This document shows positions 60,742 to 64,000 of a stretch of 64,000 nt of DNA, piece by piece. The stretch is from Streptomyces sp. CG4 (lineage in GTDB: Bacteria; Actinomycetota; Actinomycetes; Streptomycetales; Streptomycetaceae): positions 7,812,001 through 7,876,000 of the forward strand of contig NZ_CP163525.1 of NCBI RefSeq assembly GCF_041080655.1. Direction: 5' to 3'. The position numbers were made by a program, and so were the translations under genes. Numbering within the stretch: the first letter of the stretch is position 1; every line of letters starts with the position of its first letter. The notes beneath the pieces were generated by a model, which saw nothing but the letters and a program-made list of their open reading frames with translations, did no database searches and was not told where the DNA came from.

Positions 60742-61551
60742 ATGACACGACTCACCCGTGCAGTCCGCGGTCTCGTCACCGCCCTCGCCGCCGTGCTGGC
60801 CGTGACCGCCGGCTCCGCCACCGCCCGGGCGACGACGGAGCCCAGAGCACCGAAGGACTTCGTAGCCCTGAGAACCGTCGACCCGACGATCATCCAGGAG
60901 ATGCGCTACGTCACCCCGCACAACTTCGTCGGCCAGCGTATCGACGGCTACGAGCAGCCGATCTGCATCCTCACCCGCCCCGCCGCCGAAGCCCTCCACA
61001 AGGCGCAGCTCACCCTGCTGCGCAAGGGCTACAGCCTCAAGGTGTACGACTGCTACCGGCCCCAGCGCGCCGTGAACCACTTCGTCCGCTGGGCCGAGGA
61101 CCTCGACGATCAGGCGATGAAGGGCGAGTTCTACCCGAACGTCGACAAGACCCGGCTGTTCGAGGACGGTTACATCGCCAGGAAATCCGGCCACAGCCGC
61201 GGCTCGACCATGGACCTGACGATCGTGAAACTCCCCGCGTGGCCGACCCGGCCGTACCACCCGGGAGAGCCGCTCCTGCCGTGCTTCGCGCCCAAGGGGG
61301 AGCGATTCCCCGACGACTCCATCGACATGGGTACCGGATTCGACTGCTTCGACACCCTCGCGCACACGCTCGACCCGCGCATCCAGGGAGCACAGCGCGC
61401 CAACCGCCTGCTGCTCAAGAGCACCATGGAGGATGCCGGATTCGTGAACCTCGCCGAGGAATGGTGGCACTACACGTACCAGCCGGAGCCGTATCCGGAC
61501 ACCTATTTCGACTTCCCCGTGTCCTGGAAGTCGCTCGTCAGCGGCGACTGA
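60742..61551 (+). CDS. exported D-alanyl-D-alanine dipeptidase (VanX-like, M15)
   Basis: A 269-aa protein with a signal peptide (about 1-30, VRGLVTALAAVLAVTAGSAT). The M15 dipeptidase domain shows VYDCYRPQRAVNHFVRW, the zinc motif SGHSRGSTMDLTIVK (SxHxxGxxxD), FDCFDTLAHTLD and the catalytic Glu/His in EEWWHYTYQPEPYPD. It hydrolyses D-Ala-D-Ala or related peptides outside the membrane, more likely for wall recycling than for vancomycin resistance, since vanH and vanA are not near. ATG 60742 follows GGGCGGAGA. Confidence 0.9.
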   Translation: MTRLTRAVRGLVTALAAVLAVTAGSATARATTEPRAPKDFVALRTVDPTIIQEMRYVTPHNFVGQRIDGYEQPICILTRPAAEALHKAQLTLLRKGYSLKVYDCYRPQRAVNHFVRWAEDLDDQAMKGEFYPNVDKTRLFEDGYIARKSGHSRGSTMDLTIVKLPAWPTRPYHPGEPLLPCFAPKGERFPDDSIDMGTGFDCFDTLAHTLDPRIQGAQRANRLLLKSTMEDAGFVNLAEEWWHYTYQPEPYPDTYFDFPVSWKSLVSGD

Positions 61552-61597
61552 GCCGCCGACGGAAGACGCCCTTCTTCTGATCGGATACAGTCCGCGC

Positions 61598-62134
61598 GTG
61601 TCCGAAACTCAGCACCCAATGGTCAACTCCGCACCGGACTCGCACTGTTCGAGTTGCGGAGCGCCTTATGGAGCGGGCGTCTCCGGCTGGCCCCGCACCT
61701 GCCCGTCCTGCGGCGCCGTCGCCTACCGCAATCCGCTGCCGGTCGCGATCGCGCTCCAGCCCGTCTACGACACCAAGGGCACCGCCCTGGTCGTCATCAC
61801 CCGCACCATCGCCCCCGCGCGCGGAGGCACGGCACTGCCCGGCGGCTACATCGACGACCGCGAGGACTGGAAGCACGCCGTCGTACGCGAGCTCAAGGAG
61901 GAGACCGGCATCGACGCAGCCCCGCGCGACGTGCGGCTCGTGGACGCCATGAGCTCGCCGGACGGGCATCTCCTGCTGTTCGGACTCCTCCCGGAGCGCC
62001 CGGCGGACGGACTCCCGCCCGCCGAACCCACGGACGAGACCGAGGGCCGGCGGCTGCTGCGCAGGCCCGAGGAACTCGCCTTCCCGCTGCACACCGCGGC
62101 CGTACGGGCCTGGTTCGAGGGCCGGTACGTCTGA
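61598..62134 (+). CDS. zinc-ribbon Nudix hydrolase
   Basis: A 178-aa cytoplasmic enzyme. An N-terminal zinc ribbon (about 17-38: CSSCGAPYG, CPSCGAVAYRNP) leads into a Nudix fold with a complete Nudix box at about 87-109, GYIDDREDWKHAVV then RELKEETGI (GX5EX7REUXEEXGU). NudC/NADH-pyrophosphatase-like architecture; the exact nucleotide is unknown. The start is GTG 61598; TACAGT (61585-61590) lies 7 bases before it, so a leaderless transcript is possible. ATG 61619 is another start. Confidence 0.9.
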   Translation: MSETQHPMVNSAPDSHCSSCGAPYGAGVSGWPRTCPSCGAVAYRNPLPVAIALQPVYDTKGTALVVITRTIAPARGGTALPGGYIDDREDWKHAVVRELKEETGIDAAPRDVRLVDAMSSPDGHLLLFGLLPERPADGLPPAEPTDETEGRRLLRRPEELAFPLHTAAVRAWFEGRYV

Positions 62135-62168
62135 ACCGCCCGCCCGTACCCACAGCGGGCAGGGCGGC

Positions 62169-64000
62169 TCAGTCCAGCCCGCGCACCCGCACCGGGTAGA
62201 GCGGCTCGGCCGAACCCTCCTCCCGCTCCCGGGTGACCACCACCTCCCGGCCCTGCCGGCGGGCGACGTAGCGTTCGATCTCCGGTTCGTCCCACCCGTC
62301 GCCCGCGTCCGGCACGACCAGACCGCCCCCGGTCCGGCCACGCGCGGGTGCCCACACCTCCAGCTCGAGGCCGCCGTCGGCACCGCGCACGGGAATGACC
62401 GCACCCGCGCGCGCGAACACCGGTATCCGCGACAACGGCGCGTCGACGAGCACCTGCGCCGGCCCCTCGTACGCCTCCTCCGTCACCGTGTCGTACCAGC
62501 GACCGCGCGGCAGCTGCACCGCACGCCGGTCGCCACCCGGGTCCAGCACCGGAGCCACCAGCAGACCGTCCCCGAGCAGAAACGTGTCCTCGCAGTCCCG
62601 CAACGCCCGGTCTTCCGGCGCCCCCCACCACACCGGCCGCACATAGGGCGCACCGGTGCGCCGGGCCAGATGCGCCAGCGTCATGAAGTACGGCAGCAGC
62701 CGCCGCCGTTCGAGCAGCGCCACGCGCGCGTGCTCCAGCACTTCGGCACCGAACTCCCAGGGCTCGCGGCGCCCCGCCCGCAGACTCGCATGGGTGCGGA
62801 ACAGCGGCAGATACGCACCGAGCTGGAACCACCTCAGATACAGCTCCGGCGACGGACTGCCGTCGAAACCGCCCACGTCCGGACCCGAGTACGGCACCCC
62901 GCACAGCCCGAGCCCCAGTACCAGCGACAGCGACGCCCGCAGCCCCGGCCAGCCCGTCGCCACGTCCCCGGACCAGGTGCCCCCGTACCGCTGCAGCCCG
63001 GCCCAGCCGGAGCGCGAGAACAGGAAGGGCCGCTGCCCCGGCGCCAGCTCGCGCAGCCCTTCGTAGCCCGCCCGGGCCATGCACAGCGCGTACACGTTGT
63101 GCGCTTCCTGATGGTCGCCCCCGCGTCCCTCCAGGGCGTGCCGGGCCGAACGCGGCAAGGTCGGCTCGCCGAAGGCGTTGAACGACGTCGGCTCGTTCAT
63201 GTCGTGCCAGAACCCCGCGAACCCCTGCCCGAGGCGCTCCTCGTACAGCCCGCCCCACCATGTGCGCACGCCCGCGTGCGTGAAGTCCGGGAAGGCCGAC
63301 TCGCCGGCCCACACCACGCCGTGCACCGTGCGCCCGGCGGAGTCCCGTACGAACGCGTCCACGGCCGTACCGCTGTCGTACACGCCGTTGCCCGGCGCCG
63401 CCTTCACGGCCGGATCGACGATCGACACCAGCCGGATCCCGTCCCGCCGCAGCTCCTCGGCGAGTTGGGGCAGCTTCGGAAAACGCTCCTGGTCGACCGT
63501 GAACACCTGGTGGTCGTCGTAGTGGTCGATGTCCAGGTGCACGGCGTCCAGCGGAAGCCCGTGCCGTCGGTAGCCCGCGACGATCCGCCGTACCTCCTGC
63601 TCGCTGCCGAAGCCCCACCGCGCGTGATGGTGCCCGAGCGCCCACGCCGGCGGCAGCGCGGGCGCACCGGTCAGCGAAGCCCAGGCGTGCAGCACGCGCG
63701 CGGGGGTGCCCACGATCACCCAGCAGCGCAGCGGACCGCCGTCCATCCGCAGCTCGCAGCGCCCCGTCCGGTCGTGTCCGGACCCGGCGCCCTCCTCGCC
63801 CTCCCGCAGCACCACCGTGCCGTCCCACGTGGTGTCGTGGAACACCAGATGCGTGCCGGCGTCGGCCACCACGAGCTGCACCGGCATCGTCAGATACAGC
63901 GGATCCTCGCCGGGGCCGAACGCCCGGCCGGGATCGGTGTTCCACAGCCGGTACGAGCCGTCCCGCAGCCGGGGCCCGGACGCCCGGCCGCCCAGACCGA
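62169..64000 (-). CDS. GH31 alpha-glucosidase, 5' part outside the window
   Basis: The frame runs open to the right edge (LYLTMPVQLVVADAGTHLVF, preceded by NTDPGRAFGPGEDP), so the start is missing; 610 residues are seen. GH31 marks: ALGHHHARWGFGSEQEVR, DAVHLDIDHYDDHQVFT, the nucleophile Asp in GFWHDMNEPTSF, the acid/base region GGTWSGDVATGWPGL and LPLFRTHASLRAGRREPWEF. The enzyme releases glucose or xylose from alpha-linked sugars; substrate uncertain. No export signal is visible in this part. It converges on the Nudix gene with a 34-base gap. Confidence 0.92.
   Translation of the reverse strand, partial: GLGGRASGPRLRDGSYRLWNTDPGRAFGPGEDPLYLTMPVQLVVADAGTHLVFHDTTWDGTVVLREGEEGAGSGHDRTGRCELRMDGGPLRCWVIVGTPARVLHAWASLTGAPALPPAWALGHHHARWGFGSEQEVRRIVAGYRRHGLPLDAVHLDIDHYDDHQVFTVDQERFPKLPQLAEELRRDGIRLVSIVDPAVKAAPGNGVYDSGTAVDAFVRDSAGRTVHGVVWAGESAFPDFTHAGVRTWWGGLYEERLGQGFAGFWHDMNEPTSFNAFGEPTLPRSARHALEGRGGDHQEAHNVYALCMARAGYEGLRELAPGQRPFLFSRSGWAGLQRYGGTWSGDVATGWPGLRASLSLVLGLGLCGVPYSGPDVGGFDGSPSPELYLRWFQLGAYLPLFRTHASLRAGRREPWEFGAEVLEHARVALLERRRLLPYFMTLAHLARRTGAPYVRPVWWGAPEDRALRDCEDTFLLGDGLLVAPVLDPGGDRRAVQLPRGRWYDTVTEEAYEGPAQVLVDAPLSRIPVFARAGAVIPVRGADGGLELEVWAPARGRTGGGLVVPDAGDGWDEPEIERYVARRQGREVVVTREREEGSAEPLYPVRVRGLD

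Noticed and set aside
60742..61551. Vancomycin resistance gene cluster
   Set aside because: The VanX-like peptidase has a signal peptide and no vanH, vanA or vanRS neighbours, so a wall-recycling role is more likely.

Overview
This is high-GC actinobacterial chromosome, and everything in it fits Streptomyces. Coding frames have strong G/C bias at third positions, GTG and TTG starts are common, and stop/start ATGA overlaps link many genes. Diagnostic genes include rbpA with a SigR promoter, ppm1, a cvnABCD conservon, GH18 chitinase sequence and several small actinobacterial proteins. From memory the order follows the S. coelicolor region that runs from the riboflavin genes (about SCO1440) through chiD (SCO1429) and ppm1 (SCO1423) to rbpA (SCO1421). 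The first half is therefore conserved chromosome rather than a mobile island. I saw no tRNA, rRNA, integrase, transposase or CRISPR array.

Layout. 1-3973: end of the riboflavin operon (ribM, ribBA, ribH), then hisE, hisG and a membrane PH-domain protein. 4176-6598: a pair of CNNM/CorC-type CBS membrane proteins. 6674-15081: an EccA-like AAA+ ATPase, a uridine-kinase-like protein, an unrecognised 318-aa protein, an amino-acid permease, a Tat-exported C39-like protein, a small membrane protein and a TetR regulator. 15137-16162: a 5'-truncated GH18 chitinase still joined to a chitinase-type promoter. 16396-22943: acyl-CoA dehydrogenase, a lipid-catabolism-like pair (DUF7064-type plus aminoglycoside-phosphotransferase fold), an Lrp regulator and an amidohydrolase. 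23499-28517: ppm1, fxsA, rbpA, an MFS protein, a GDPD and yczE. 28620-34561: the MocR regulator yczR, a conjugation/FtsK-like ATPase with a partner small membrane protein, an ankyrin protein and a HEAT protein. 34745-38162: two glycosyltransferases and a GDSL esterase in one coupled operon. 38392-46420: a GntR regulator, then a three-gene SMC/kleisin/KITE-like operon. 46424-47767: decayed oxidoreductase genes. 48891-54111: conservon. 54328-56856: glpFK. 57248-58897: EAL-CBS-GGDEF protein. 59032-60665: DUF35 protein plus thiolase. 60742-64000: VanX-like peptidase, Nudix hydrolase and a GH31 glucosidase cut by the window end.

The most interesting items are: (i) the 39273-46420 operon, which looks like a MukFEB/Wadjet JetABC core without the JetD nuclease and whose SMC protein has Asp-Asn where Asp-Glu is expected in Walker B; (ii) a shared operator-like palindrome, CTGACGTAYCGTCAG, in front of two lipid-catabolism-like operons 43 kb apart; (iii) a chitinase promoter fused directly to a headless chitinase body; (iv) minisatellites, namely 27-bp units across the glpF stop codon, a related 27-bp run in the esterase tail and 21-bp heptapeptide repeats in CvnA; and (v) a chimeric scar of two decaying flavoenzyme genes.
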